A stretch of DNA of 64,000 nt from contig NZ_JAJIRP010000001.1 of the NCBI RefSeq assembly GCF_025717555.1, forward strand, positions 434,001 to 498,000, written 5' to 3'. Of the stretch, positions 29,405 through 37,668 are shown in pieces; position 1 is the stretch's first letter, and every line of letters starts with the position of its first letter. The notes under the pieces were generated by a model, which saw only the letters and a program-made list of their open reading frames with translations, was not told where the DNA came from and ran no database searches. The translations under genes and the position numbers were made by a program. The stretch comes from Paucibacter sp. B2R-40. Its GTDB lineage: Bacteria; Pseudomonadota; Gammaproteobacteria; Burkholderiales; Burkholderiaceae_C.

Positions 29405-30442
29405 ATGAAACTCAATCAATCGATCCTCGCCCTCGCGGCTACCTTGTTGGCGACAGGCTTCGCCCAAGCCGGCAGCTCCCTCAATCTGAACAACTACAAG
29501 GTGGACGGGGTTTACGCCTTGGACATCTTGGGCGGCACCACGGCCGGACAGATTTCGGGTCTGGAGGCCTCGGCGGTCAGCTATGCGAGCGACCGTGGCA
29601 CGCTGTTCTTTGTCGGCGACGAAGGCACCGGCGTGGTCGAAATCTCGCGCACCGGCCAAACCCTGGGCAAGATGGCCTTCGACTGGGCCGGCACCGGCAG
29701 CACCAAGCATGACACCGAAGGTCTGGCCTACCTGGGCAATGGCGTGCTGGTGGTCAGCGAGGAGCGCTTGCAAGATGTCTACCGCTTCAGCTTTGTGAAC
29801 GGCGGCAGCGCGGCTTTGAAGAACAACTTTGTGTCCATCGCCAATAACGCGGTGGGCAACAACGGCATCGAAGGCATCAGCTATGACGCGCGCGGCGATG
29901 GCAGCTTCATCACCATCAAACAGCAGACGCCCCAGAACATCTTGAGCGGCGGGCTGAGTTTTGCAGCGGCCACCGGCGCCCCGCCGAGCAACTCCGGCGA
30001 CGGCTCCACCCCGCCGGGCGGTGGCGTGTCCACGATGGTCAGCTTGTTCAATCCGGCTTCGATGGGCCTGAGCACCTTGTCGGATGTGCAGACGCTGTCC
30101 TCGGTGGATGCCTTGGCGGGCAGCGCGGCTGCCGACAATCTGCTGGTGCTGAGCCTGGGCTCGCGCAAGTTGGTGGAAGTGAACCGCCAGGGTCAGGTGC
30201 TGAGCAGCTTTGATCTCAGCAATGTTGTGCCGAATAACGGCATCGAAGGTGTGACCGTTGATGAGTTGGGCAATATCTATTTGGTTGCCGAGCAGGACCA
30301 AACCGGTGGCGCTTTGCCTGGCGTGAAGTCGCAACTGATCGTGCTGTCGGCGATCTCGCCGGTGCCCGAGCCTTCGACCTATGGCTTGATGGCCTTGGGT
30401 CTGGGTTTGCTGGGCCTGCGCGCCCGCCGCCGCCAGGCCTAA
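29405..30442 (+). CDS. PEP-CTERM protein with SdiA-regulated-like domain
   Basis: The 345-residue exported protein has a signal peptide (MKLNQSILALAATLLATGFA). A beta-propeller-like domain follows that resembles the SdiA-regulated (YjiK) family: ISGLEASAVSYASDRGTLFF, KHDTEGLAYLGNGVLVVSEE and NNGIEGVTVDELGNIYLVAE repeat a common strand pattern. The PEP-CTERM sorting signal VPEPSTYGLMALGLGLLGL, with a basic tail RARRRQA, ends it. Such proteins are processed by exosortase, which is not in this window, and delivered to the cell surface or exopolysaccharide matrix. Ligand or enzymatic activity is unknown. Confidence 0.85.
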   Translation: MKLNQSILALAATLLATGFAQAGSSLNLNNYKVDGVYALDILGGTTAGQISGLEASAVSYASDRGTLFFVGDEGTGVVEISRTGQTLGKMAFDWAGTGSTKHDTEGLAYLGNGVLVVSEERLQDVYRFSFVNGGSAALKNNFVSIANNAVGNNGIEGISYDARGDGSFITIKQQTPQNILSGGLSFAAATGAPPSNSGDGSTPPGGGVSTMVSLFNPASMGLSTLSDVQTLSSVDALAGSAAADNLLVLSLGSRKLVEVNRQGQVLSSFDLSNVVPNNGIEGVTVDELGNIYLVAEQDQTGGALPGVKSQLIVLSAISPVPEPSTYGLMALGLGLLGLRARRRQA

Positions 30443-31359
30443 GTCGACGCAGATGGGCCCACCCTTTCGAGGCCCAGCCCGCGCAGCAGCGGACCCAAGC
30501 TAGCAATCCGCTGCTGTGATTGCGCCCACAGCATGCCGCGCGCAAATGCGGCCTGTTCTAGCAAGGCCGGCTGCGCCTGGGCCAAGTCCAGCAGCAGCAG
30601 CCGGGCCACTTCGGCGTCATTGTTTTGCCCCAGCAAGTCCTGCAAGGCGGACAACTGAGCCAGTGTCGCCTTGCCCTTGGCAGCTTCAAGAGTGCCGAAG
30701 AATTCGTTCGCATAACGCATTTTCTTGACGGCAATGCGCAGCTGATGCCTGGCCGCTGCGCTGGGCTGTGCTTGCGCCTTCAGCGCAGCGGCCCGCAGCT
30801 TCTTCTTGCGGCGCCTCAGCATGGCCGCAGCGGCCGGTGCAAGCGACTCACCAAGCGCTGTCGGGCGAGGAGCATCAGCGCGCCAGCTGCAGGCTTTGAG
30901 CCATTGTTCGAGTTGCTTCACCAAAGCTTGGTAGCGCTCTGTCTTGAGCGTACGTGCGGCTGCGCCGCGACGGCGCTTGGCTGTGGTGACGCTGATATGC
31001 AGCAGCACTTGCAAATCTTCACTTGGGCCGAGCGCCATCAAATTGGGCAGCGTGCTGCCGGCCAGCACCTCGGCGTCGCGCGCTGCCCCCAGCCGCTGCC
31101 CCAGCCATGCGAGCTCGGCCAGCAGCGCCGGCGGCGGCGCAATCCAGGGTTTGAACAAAACCAAAGCCGAGCGCAGCCGGCGCAGGCCGACGCGCATCTG
31201 GTGCACGAACTCGGCCTCGGCGCTGTGCCGCAAGCCCGCCTCGTTGGCGCGTACTTGGCGCAGGCAATTGCGGGCGATTTGTATAAAGCCTTGCTCCAGC
31301 GTGATGCCGGGGCGGAGCTTGACGGGCCGGGCTTTGGACGGTTTGAGCGAGTTGGGCAT
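30439..31359 (-). CDS. CHAD-domain protein
   Basis: The 306-residue protein consists mostly of a CHAD domain, an all-helical fold with conserved histidines and many basic residues: FVHQMRVGLRRLRSALVLF near residue 55 and HQLRIAVKKMRYANEFF near 215. CHAD domains bind polyphosphate; many are fused to CYTH triphosphatases, but none is fused here. The stop codon overlaps the end of the convergent PEP-CTERM gene by four bases. It is probably a polyphosphate-associated protein. Confidence 0.85.
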   Translation of the reverse strand: MPNSLKPSKARPVKLRPGITLEQGFIQIARNCLRQVRANEAGLRHSAEAEFVHQMRVGLRRLRSALVLFKPWIAPPPALLAELAWLGQRLGAARDAEVLAGSTLPNLMALGPSEDLQVLLHISVTTAKRRRGAAARTLKTERYQALVKQLEQWLKACSWRADAPRPTALGESLAPAAAAMLRRRKKKLRAAALKAQAQPSAAARHQLRIAVKKMRYANEFFGTLEAAKGKATLAQLSALQDLLGQNNDAEVARLLLLDLAQAQPALLEQAAFARGMLWAQSQQRIASLGPLLRGLGLERVGPSAST

Positions 31360-31374
31360 GGCGGCCAGCTTAGC

Positions 31375-32268
31375 TCAGCCGCGCCGCATGCTCGTCCACA
31401 GCGCCGCCAGCACGATCAGCGCGCCGCCTGTCCACGCCAGCGGGCTCAGCGACTCACCCAGCCACAGCACCGCGAACAGCGCGCCAAAGGCCGGCTCGCT
31501 GCCCATCAACAGCGCCACCCGGCTGGGTGAGCTGTGCTTGAGCGCCCAGTTCTGCGCAAAGAAGGCGAACACGGTGCAGCCCAAAATCAAATAGACACTG
31601 GCCGACCAAAATGCGGCGTCACCCGGCAAGGCAGGCAGGCCGTTCGGCGAAAGCAGGGCGAGGCCGAGGCTGCCCAGACCGATCACGCCGGACTGCACCG
31701 CCGTCAAGGCCAAAGCGGGCGCGCGCCGATCACGGCTGAGCTTGCTGGTCATGCAAACGGTGATGGCGCGCAGTAGTGCAGCGCCCAGCATCAAACCGTC
31801 TCCCAAACCGATCTGGCCCAGCAAGCCGCCACTCAACAAGGCAGCACCCAGCAGCGAGACGGCCGCAAAGCCGAACATCGCCCGCGCCGGCCGCCGCCCC
31901 AGCAGCCCCCATTCGACAAAAGGTGTGAACACCACGCACAGGCTGATCAAAAAGGCTGCATTGCTGGCTTGCGTCAGCGCGACGCCAAAGGTCTCGCACA
32001 GGAAGATCAACAACATCAGGCCGCCCAAGGGCAGGCCGCAGACCAGCGCGTCGCGGCGCTGTTCGGCATCGGCCCGCAGCAAGGCCGGCAGCAGCAGGGC
32101 GAAAGTGACGGAGAAGCGCAGCGCCAAAAAGCCCAAAACCGGGTAGAAAGCCAGCGCGCCCTTGGCCACGCCGTAGCTGCTGCCCCAGACCATGGCCACC
32201 AGCAAGAGCATCAGGTCAGACAGGCGCAGCAGATGTGTATGGGGATGGGGCAGGGTCAGGCTGGACAT
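31375..32268 (-). CDS. EamA/DMT-family transporter
   Basis: The 297-residue inner-membrane protein has about ten hydrophobic helices in two five-helix EamA repeats, with VAMVWGSSYGVAKGAL in the first and GSEPAFGALFAVLWLGESL in the second. The family exports amino acids, metabolites or toxic analogues. It is divergent from a LysR gene 93 bases away, the common arrangement for inducible DMT exporters, so the LysR probably controls it. The substrate is unknown. Confidence 0.88.
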   Translation of the reverse strand: MSSLTLPHPHTHLLRLSDLMLLLVAMVWGSSYGVAKGALAFYPVLGFLALRFSVTFALLLPALLRADAEQRRDALVCGLPLGGLMLLIFLCETFGVALTQASNAAFLISLCVVFTPFVEWGLLGRRPARAMFGFAAVSLLGAALLSGGLLGQIGLGDGLMLGAALLRAITVCMTSKLSRDRRAPALALTAVQSGVIGLGSLGLALLSPNGLPALPGDAAFWSASVYLILGCTVFAFFAQNWALKHSSPSRVALLMGSEPAFGALFAVLWLGESLSPLAWTGGALIVLAALWTSMRRG

Positions 32269-32301
32269 GGTTTTTTGGAAGGCGAGTGCAAGAGACCTGT
32301 G

Positions 32302-32333
32302 GATTATTCAGTTTTGCCTTGGCGGTGATAATC
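32302..32333. promoter_or_regulatory. dyad between eamA-like and lysR genes
   Basis: GATTAT (32302-32307) and ATAATC (32328-32333) form a 6-bp inverted repeat with a 20-base spacer in the short divergent promoter region. The right arm overlaps a possible -10 (GATAAT) for the lysR gene. It is a candidate LysR site by position only. Confidence 0.3.
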
Positions 32334-32361
32334 TGGCAGTTCGGAATAACACTTGTGCGCC

Positions 32362-33312
32362 ATGAGCATCAATTACTCGTTTGAGGCTTTGCCGGACATG
32401 GCTATGTTTGCCTGCGTCGTCGAGGCCGGCAGCTTCTCGGCGGCGGCGCGGCAAGCGGGTGTCAGCCCTTCGGCGGCCAGTCGGCAAGTGGCGCGCCTGG
32501 AAGCTTTGTTGCGGGTGCGGCTGCTGGAGCGCACGACCCGCAAGCTGCGCCTGACCGAGGCAGGAGCGGCCGCGTATGCGCAGTGCCAGCAGATGCTGGC
32601 GGCGGCGCGCGAGGTGATGGCGCTGAGCGACAGCGGCCAGGCGGACAAAGCGGCACGGCCCAGCGGACTCTTGCGCGTCAGCTGCCCCAAGGCGATCGCG
32701 CGCCATTTGATCCATCCTTTGATGCCGGCCTTCCTGGCGCAATACCCGCTGGTTGATGTGCAACTGATCGTCACCGACCGAACCGTGGACCTGTACCAAG
32801 AGTCGATTGACCTGGCGATCCGTGTCGGCGACGCGCCGCCGCCGGGTCTGGCCGGCCGGCCCCTCTTGCGCCTGCGCCATATCCTGTGCGCCAGCCCGGC
32901 CTACCTGCGCCAGCATGGCAATCCAGTGCATCCGCGCGAACTGGCAGCGCACAGCTGCCTCTATCTGGGGGAAGACGAGCGTGACCGGCAGTGGCGCTTT
33001 ACACAGCGCGGCGGTGAGACGGCCACGGTCAAGGTCAAAGGGCGTTATGTCGCCAACCACAGCGAGCTGCGACTGGAGGGCGCGCTGCATGGTTTAGGTA
33101 TCGCCAGCCTGCCCGAGTTTGTCGCCCGCGAGGCCTTGGCGAGCGGGGGCTTGCAGCCGGTCTTGGCGGACTGGGAGCATGGCACCGACTACGCGGGCAT
33201 GGCCTGGCTGCTCTACCCGTCGAACCGCTATGTGGCACCCAAGCTGCGGGTCTGCATCGACCATCTGGTGGCGGGTTTGGCGGACGAGGCGCCGCATCGC
33301 ATCAGCGAGTGA
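32362..33312 (+). CDS. LysR-family transcriptional regulator
   Basis: The 316-residue protein has a LysR helix-turn-helix at about residues 10-70 (AGSFSAAARQAGVSPSAASR) and an effector-binding domain beginning near LLRVSCPKAIARHLI. It resembles the CrgA/DsdC-like subgroup that has CASPAYLRQHG in the effector domain. ATG 32362 starts the conserved N-terminus; a TTG three codons upstream was rejected. It is divergent from the EamA transporter gene, its likely target. Confidence 0.88.
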   Translation: MSINYSFEALPDMAMFACVVEAGSFSAAARQAGVSPSAASRQVARLEALLRVRLLERTTRKLRLTEAGAAAYAQCQQMLAAAREVMALSDSGQADKAARPSGLLRVSCPKAIARHLIHPLMPAFLAQYPLVDVQLIVTDRTVDLYQESIDLAIRVGDAPPPGLAGRPLLRLRHILCASPAYLRQHGNPVHPRELAAHSCLYLGEDERDRQWRFTQRGGETATVKVKGRYVANHSELRLEGALHGLGIASLPEFVAREALASGGLQPVLADWEHGTDYAGMAWLLYPSNRYVAPKLRVCIDHLVAGLADEAPHRISE

Positions 33313-33466
33313 TCATCAAACGGCCCTGGCAGCGAGCCGCACGCGTCGACAGAGTCAGGAAAATACCCTGTCGAAGTGCTGGGCCTTGCTCGGACGGCCA
33401 GAATCGCGCCTGTGCCAAAGGGCTTAACGAGCCGCTCGGCCCCGCTGCCAAACTCAGGATACTCAG

Positions 33467-33742
33467 ATGAACCAGGCGTTAGTCAAGACCGTCCCCTTTG
33501 CACCGACGCAAGCCGATGTTTCCCGTATCGTCGAGATGGCCTGGGAAGACCGGACATCGTTCGACGCCATTGAGGCCCAGTTCGGCTTGAATGAGTCCGC
33601 TGTGCTTGCACTGATGCGGCGAGAGCTGAGGCCTTCATCGTTTCGCATGTGGCGCCAGCGCATGGCCGGCCGCCGCACCAAACATGCGGCGCTGTGCGGC
33701 GCCAAGTTGCTGCGCCACCGCGCGACCCATACCCGCCAGTAA
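33467..33742 (+). CDS. TIGR03643/DUF2805 family protein
   Basis: The 91-residue protein is basic and carries the family pattern: IVEMAWEDRTSFDAIEAQFG, then VLALMRRELRPSSFRMWRQR and a terminal lysine/arginine-rich GRRTKHAALCG. The first part resembles a helix-turn-helix, so DNA binding is possible. Members of this family often lie beside photolyase or cryptochrome genes. Here the stop codon overlaps the photolyase start by one base (TAATG), showing translational coupling. Molecular function is unknown. Confidence 0.85.
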   Translation: MNQALVKTVPFAPTQADVSRIVEMAWEDRTSFDAIEAQFGLNESAVLALMRRELRPSSFRMWRQRMAGRRTKHAALCGAKLLRHRATHTRQ

Positions 33743-35295
33743 TGGATCTCGGCAGCGTGCCTGCGCGGCGGGCTTTGGTCTGGTTCAAACGCGATTTGCG
33801 GGTGCACGATCATGCGCCGCTGGTGGCCGCTCAGGCCTGCAAGGACGCGCTGGCCTTGTTTGTCATTGAGCCTGAATGGCTGCAAAGCCCCGAGTGCGAT
33901 GCCAGTCATGTGGAGTTCTTATTGGCATGCTTGGCGGAGCTGCGCGAGGCCTTGGCCTTGCGGGGTTTGCCCCTGCTGGTGCGAGTGGGCTCCGTCGTAC
34001 CGGTGCTTGCCCAGTTGCACAGCGAGCTGGCGTTCACCCATCTATTGAGCCATGAAGAGACCGGCCCGGGGTGGACTTATCGGCGCGACCTGCAGGTAGC
34101 AGCCTGGTGCAAGACGGCCTCCATCGCGTGGCAGGAATTCACCCAGACCGGGGTGGTGCGGCGCCTGCCCAGCCGTACGGGCTGGGCACAGCGCTGGCAG
34201 GCGCGGATGGACGCGCCTGTGCATAGGCTGGACGGTAGTTTCACTGCGGCGGTAGCGCTTGCCCAAGCGGAGCTGCCCGACCTAGCCAGCCTGGGGCTGG
34301 CGCCGCACCGCAAGACCTTGCAGGCGGCCGGTGAAAAGGCGGCGCGGCGCATGCTCAAAAGCTTTCTGCAAGTACGTGGCTACAACTACCGCAAAGCACT
34401 ATCCAGCCCCTTGAGTGCCGAACAGGGGTGCAGCCGTCTGAGCCCCCACCTGGCTTTCGGCACGCTCTCCCTGCGCACGGTGCACCAGGCCACCGAGCAA
34501 GCCATTGCCCGCGCGCCTGACCGCGAGCTGGCCTATGCGCTGCGCGGCTTTGCCGGGCGGCTTCGCTGGCACTGCCACTTCATGCAAAAGCTCGAAGATG
34601 AGCCCGGCATCGAGTTCCACAACTTTGCCCGTGTCTGCGATGGCTTGCGGGAGGACGACTTCAATGACGGCCATTTTGCGGCTTGGTGCACAGGTCGCAC
34701 GGGCTACCCCATGGTGGACGCCTGCATGCGCTCGCTGGTCGCCACGGGTTGGCTCAACTTTCGCATGCGGGCGATGCTGGTGAGCTTTGCCAGCTACCAC
34801 TTGTGGCTGCATTGGCGCCAAACCGGCCTGTTTCTGGCGCGGCAATTTCTGGACTACGAAGCGGGCATCCATTGGAGCCAGATGCAGATGCAAAGCGGCA
34901 CCACGGGCATCAATACGCTGCGCATCTACTCCCCGACAAAACAGGCGCTGGACCAGGACCCGCAGGGCTTGTTCATCCGCCGCTGGGTGCCCGAACTTGG
35001 CCGTGTGCCGCTGCCGTATTTGGCCGAGCCCTGGAAGATGGACTTGAGCGTTCAGCGCCTGGCAGGCTGCGGGATCGGCGTCGATTACCCTTGCCCCATC
35101 GTCGACGACAAGGCGGCGACCCAGGCCGCCAAAGACCGGATGTATGGCTTGCGCAAGACCGAGCAGGCGCGAGAAGAGGCCGACCAAGTGCAGGCCCGTC
35201 ACGGTTCGCGCAAAAGTGGCTTGCCGACCTCGGCGCCGCGGCGCAAGAGCAAAGCAGCTGTGCCCCCTTCGCTGCAGGGCGAGCTGTTCGCTTGA
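33742..35295 (+). CDS. deoxyribodipyrimidine photolyase/cryptochrome family protein
   Basis: The 517-residue protein has an N-terminal Rossmann antenna domain (RALVWFKRDLRVHDHAPLVA) and a C-terminal helical FAD-binding domain with SRLSPHLAFGTLSLRTVHQA, GRTGYPMVDACMRSLVATGW and GIHWSQMQMQSGTTGINTLR. It should use blue or near-UV light to split cyclobutane pyrimidine dimers, or act as a cryptochrome photoreceptor; sequence alone does not separate the two. It differs from the iron-sulfur FeS-BCP class. It is coupled to the upstream TIGR03643 gene by a one-base overlap. The basic C-terminal tail (about 480-510) is probably flexible. Confidence 0.9.
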   Translation: MDLGSVPARRALVWFKRDLRVHDHAPLVAAQACKDALALFVIEPEWLQSPECDASHVEFLLACLAELREALALRGLPLLVRVGSVVPVLAQLHSELAFTHLLSHEETGPGWTYRRDLQVAAWCKTASIAWQEFTQTGVVRRLPSRTGWAQRWQARMDAPVHRLDGSFTAAVALAQAELPDLASLGLAPHRKTLQAAGEKAARRMLKSFLQVRGYNYRKALSSPLSAEQGCSRLSPHLAFGTLSLRTVHQATEQAIARAPDRELAYALRGFAGRLRWHCHFMQKLEDEPGIEFHNFARVCDGLREDDFNDGHFAAWCTGRTGYPMVDACMRSLVATGWLNFRMRAMLVSFASYHLWLHWRQTGLFLARQFLDYEAGIHWSQMQMQSGTTGINTLRIYSPTKQALDQDPQGLFIRRWVPELGRVPLPYLAEPWKMDLSVQRLAGCGIGVDYPCPIVDDKAATQAAKDRMYGLRKTEQAREEADQVQARHGSRKSGLPTSAPRRKSKAAVPPSLQGELFA

Positions 35296-35309
35296 ACGGC
35301 CAGCCGGGC

Positions 35310-35945
35310 CTAGTGCTGCACCCGGCTCGCCAGCAGCGCCGCCTCGACGCGGCTGCGCACCTGCAGCTTTTGCAAGATATTGGTCACGTAATGCTTGATC
35401 GTCTTCTCTGACAGGAACACGCGCTCGCCGATCTCGCGGTTGGTCAGGCCGGTGCCGATCAGCGCGAGGATCTCGCGCTCGCGCTCGGTCAATTCCTGCA
35501 GCGGGTCAGGCGCCCGGCCCTGCGTCAGCGACACCAGCATCTCGGCCGCGATCGACGGCGACACATAGACCTCGCCGGCCACCGCCGCGCGCACGACACG
35601 GGCCAGCTCCCGCGCCGACACGCCCTTCAACACATAGCCGCGCGCGCCGGCCTTCAGGGCAGCGAGTAGCTTGTCTTTGTCCTCCGAGCCGGTCAGCATC
35701 ACGATGGCCGTGGCCGGGCAAGCCATGGCGATTTTTTCGGCCGTCATGATGCCGTTCCAGCCGGGCATGCTGATGTCCAGCAAGACCACCTGTGGCAGCA
35801 GGCTTTGGGCCAGCGCGAGCGCCTCTTCGCCCGAGGCGGTCTCGCCGACGACCTTGAAGTCGGGGTCCAGTCCCAGCGAATGCACGACGCCCTGGCGAAA
35901 CAGCGGATGGTCATCGACGACCAGGATCTCTATCAACTCAGTCAT
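35310..35945 (-). CDS. NarL-type response regulator
   Basis: The 211-residue protein has a receiver domain at about 3-120 with the phospho-acceptor in LLDISMPGWNG, and a LuxR/NarL helix-turn-helix at about 145-205 (LTEREREILALIGTGLTNRE). Three ATG codons in a row (35951, 35948, 35945) overlap the end of the kinase gene; the last was chosen and the exact start is uncertain. It should be phosphorylated by the kinase directly upstream. Candidate targets include the divergent PEP-CTERM gene, which has a dyad in its promoter region. Confidence 0.9.
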   Translation of the reverse strand: MTELIEILVVDDHPLFRQGVVHSLGLDPDFKVVGETASGEEALALAQSLLPQVVLLDISMPGWNGIMTAEKIAMACPATAIVMLTGSEDKDKLLAALKAGARGYVLKGVSARELARVVRAAVAGEVYVSPSIAAEMLVSLTQGRAPDPLQELTEREREILALIGTGLTNREIGERVFLSEKTIKHYVTNILQKLQVRSRVEAALLASRVQH

Positions 35946-37374
35946 CATCATGTCCGTCTGGATGCAAGGGTAGCGTGACCCGGATGGTGGTGCCTGCAGC
36001 AGGCGCGCTGCGTAGCTCGAAAGTGCCGCCCAGCACCTCGACGCGCTGGCGCATGCCGCGCAGGCCCAGCTGCGCCTCAGCCACCGCTGCCTGTGTATCG
36101 AAGCCCGGGCCGCTGTCGCTGATCTCGACGTGCAGGTGGGTGCCGTCGTGATGCAACAGCACCCGGCATTGCCGGCCCTGCGCATGGCGATGAGCATTCG
36201 ACAGCGACTCCTGCAGCAAGCGGTACAAGGTGACCTTGACCCTGAACGAGGGCTCGGGCAAATCGCCTGTGGCGCCTGTGGCTGCGGCGGCGGTCGAGGT
36301 CTGCACGTTGACCACCGTGCCGGTCTTGCCCTGGAAGTCGCGCACCACCCGCGCGACCAGCTCGGCTGCACCGAGCGGGCCGATATCAGGCAGTTCGAGG
36401 TCGGAAGAGATGGCGCGCAGGTCCAGCAACGCCGACTGCACCGCCAGCCGCGCCGGCTCCAGATGCTTGCTCGACCAGGCCGAGGGCCCGTCAGCGCCGT
36501 CACCGGGCGTGGCATCGGCCGCGTTTTGCAACTGCATCAGCGCAAAGCCGAGATCCTGACCCGGCCCATCATGGATGTCAGCGGAGATGCGCTGCAGCAG
36601 GTTTTCGTTCAGCGCAGTGGCGCGCTCGGCGGCGCGGATGACGCGCTCCTGCAATTGCTGGTTCTGCTGGTTCAGCTGCGTCAGCTGCAGGACCTTGTCG
36701 CTGAGCTCGGCGCGCTGCTGCACGATGGTGCGGCTGCCGCGCCGCACCAGCACGAACAGCATCAGATAGGTCGTCAGCATGCTGCCTGCGACCAGCAACC
36801 AGCTGCGCCGCTGCGCCGCACCGGCCTCGCGGTCGACTTCATCCGGCCGCTCGTAGAACTCGGCAGCGGCGATCACCTCGCCGGTGCGGTCCGCGTGAAT
36901 CGGCGTGTAGGTCTCGATCAGGCGCGGCATCGGCTGGCCATGCTGGGTTTGCTCGGCATTCGAGCGCGCACTGATCTCGGAAAAGATATGCCCGGCCAGC
37001 GCATCCGCCAGCCCGTGGTCGATCGGGAACTTGCGCCCCATCGTTGCCGCGTCGTTGCTGTACAGCACCAGACCGTCGGGCCGCCAGATCTTCAGCGAGA
37101 CGATTTTCTGCCCCAGCGGCGTGTTGGCGAGGTCGGCGCCGATAGCTTCGATATCCGCCGCGCTGAGTACGTCGCCACGTCGCAGCGTCTGCACATGCGG
37201 TGCCACGAAGCTGTCGACATAGAGCGCCGTCACCGCGCCGATGCGGTGCACCACGCTGTCCTCGACCTGGCGGCCTACCCACCAGCCAATTGCCAGCGTC
37301 GCGCCGAGCAGGATGGGAAAGCTCAACAACAAGAATTGCTCGGACAGAGAACGGTCGGTGAAGAGGTTTTTCAT
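35938..37374 (-). CDS. NarX-type sensor histidine kinase
   Basis: The 478-residue membrane kinase has TM1 at about 15-35, a periplasmic sensor domain of some 150 residues (IVSLKIWRPDGLVLYSNDA resembles a Cache-type fold), and TM2 at about 190-212. A coiled coil leads to a HisKA_3 dimerisation domain with ISADIHDGPGQDLGFA and a C-terminal HATPase with the SNAHRHAQG N-box. The gene overlaps its response regulator by a few bases. ATG 37374 places the first membrane helix correctly. The signal is unknown. Confidence 0.88.
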   Translation of the reverse strand: MKNLFTDRSLSEQFLLLSFPILLGATLAIGWWVGRQVEDSVVHRIGAVTALYVDSFVAPHVQTLRRGDVLSAADIEAIGADLANTPLGQKIVSLKIWRPDGLVLYSNDAATMGRKFPIDHGLADALAGHIFSEISARSNAEQTQHGQPMPRLIETYTPIHADRTGEVIAAAEFYERPDEVDREAGAAQRRSWLLVAGSMLTTYLMLFVLVRRGSRTIVQQRAELSDKVLQLTQLNQQNQQLQERVIRAAERATALNENLLQRISADIHDGPGQDLGFALMQLQNAADATPGDGADGPSAWSSKHLEPARLAVQSALLDLRAISSDLELPDIGPLGAAELVARVVRDFQGKTGTVVNVQTSTAAAATGATGDLPEPSFRVKVTLYRLLQESLSNAHRHAQGRQCRVLLHHDGTHLHVEISDSGPGFDTQAAVAEAQLGLRGMRQRVEVLGGTFELRSAPAAGTTIRVTLPLHPDGHDDD

Positions 37375-37491
37375 GGAGGGGAATCGGCTGCGCGACTGGA
37401 TCTGCAATGCTGCATTCGCCAGGGTCGCAAGTGTCGGAAGGGTCGGGCCCGCGCCGTCAGCCTAACCCACTCGAGCGCCCGCCGCCATGGA

Positions 37492-37519
37492 CCAAGGTCT
37501 GAAAATTTCCCGACCTTGG
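37492..37519. promoter_or_regulatory. 8-bp inverted repeat between kinase and PEP-CTERM gene
   Basis: CCAAGGTC (37492-37499) and GACCTTGG (37512-37519) are perfect reverse complements with a 12-base AT-rich spacer. The dyad lies 118 bases from the kinase start and 150 bases from the divergent PEP-CTERM gene. It is a candidate operator; binding by the adjacent NarL-type regulator is inference. Confidence 0.45.
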
Positions 37520-37668
37520 CCGGCCCGAATAAGCGCCGTTCAGGCCTGCCATTGCGGCCTCGTCCTGCCTAGCATAGGTCCGGTGAAAAGCAGTCCTGCA
37601 AGGGCGGCGCGGCCTGCGCTGCGAGCCGGCGGCTTGCCACCCACGCAACTCAATCGAAGGAGCTAGAC

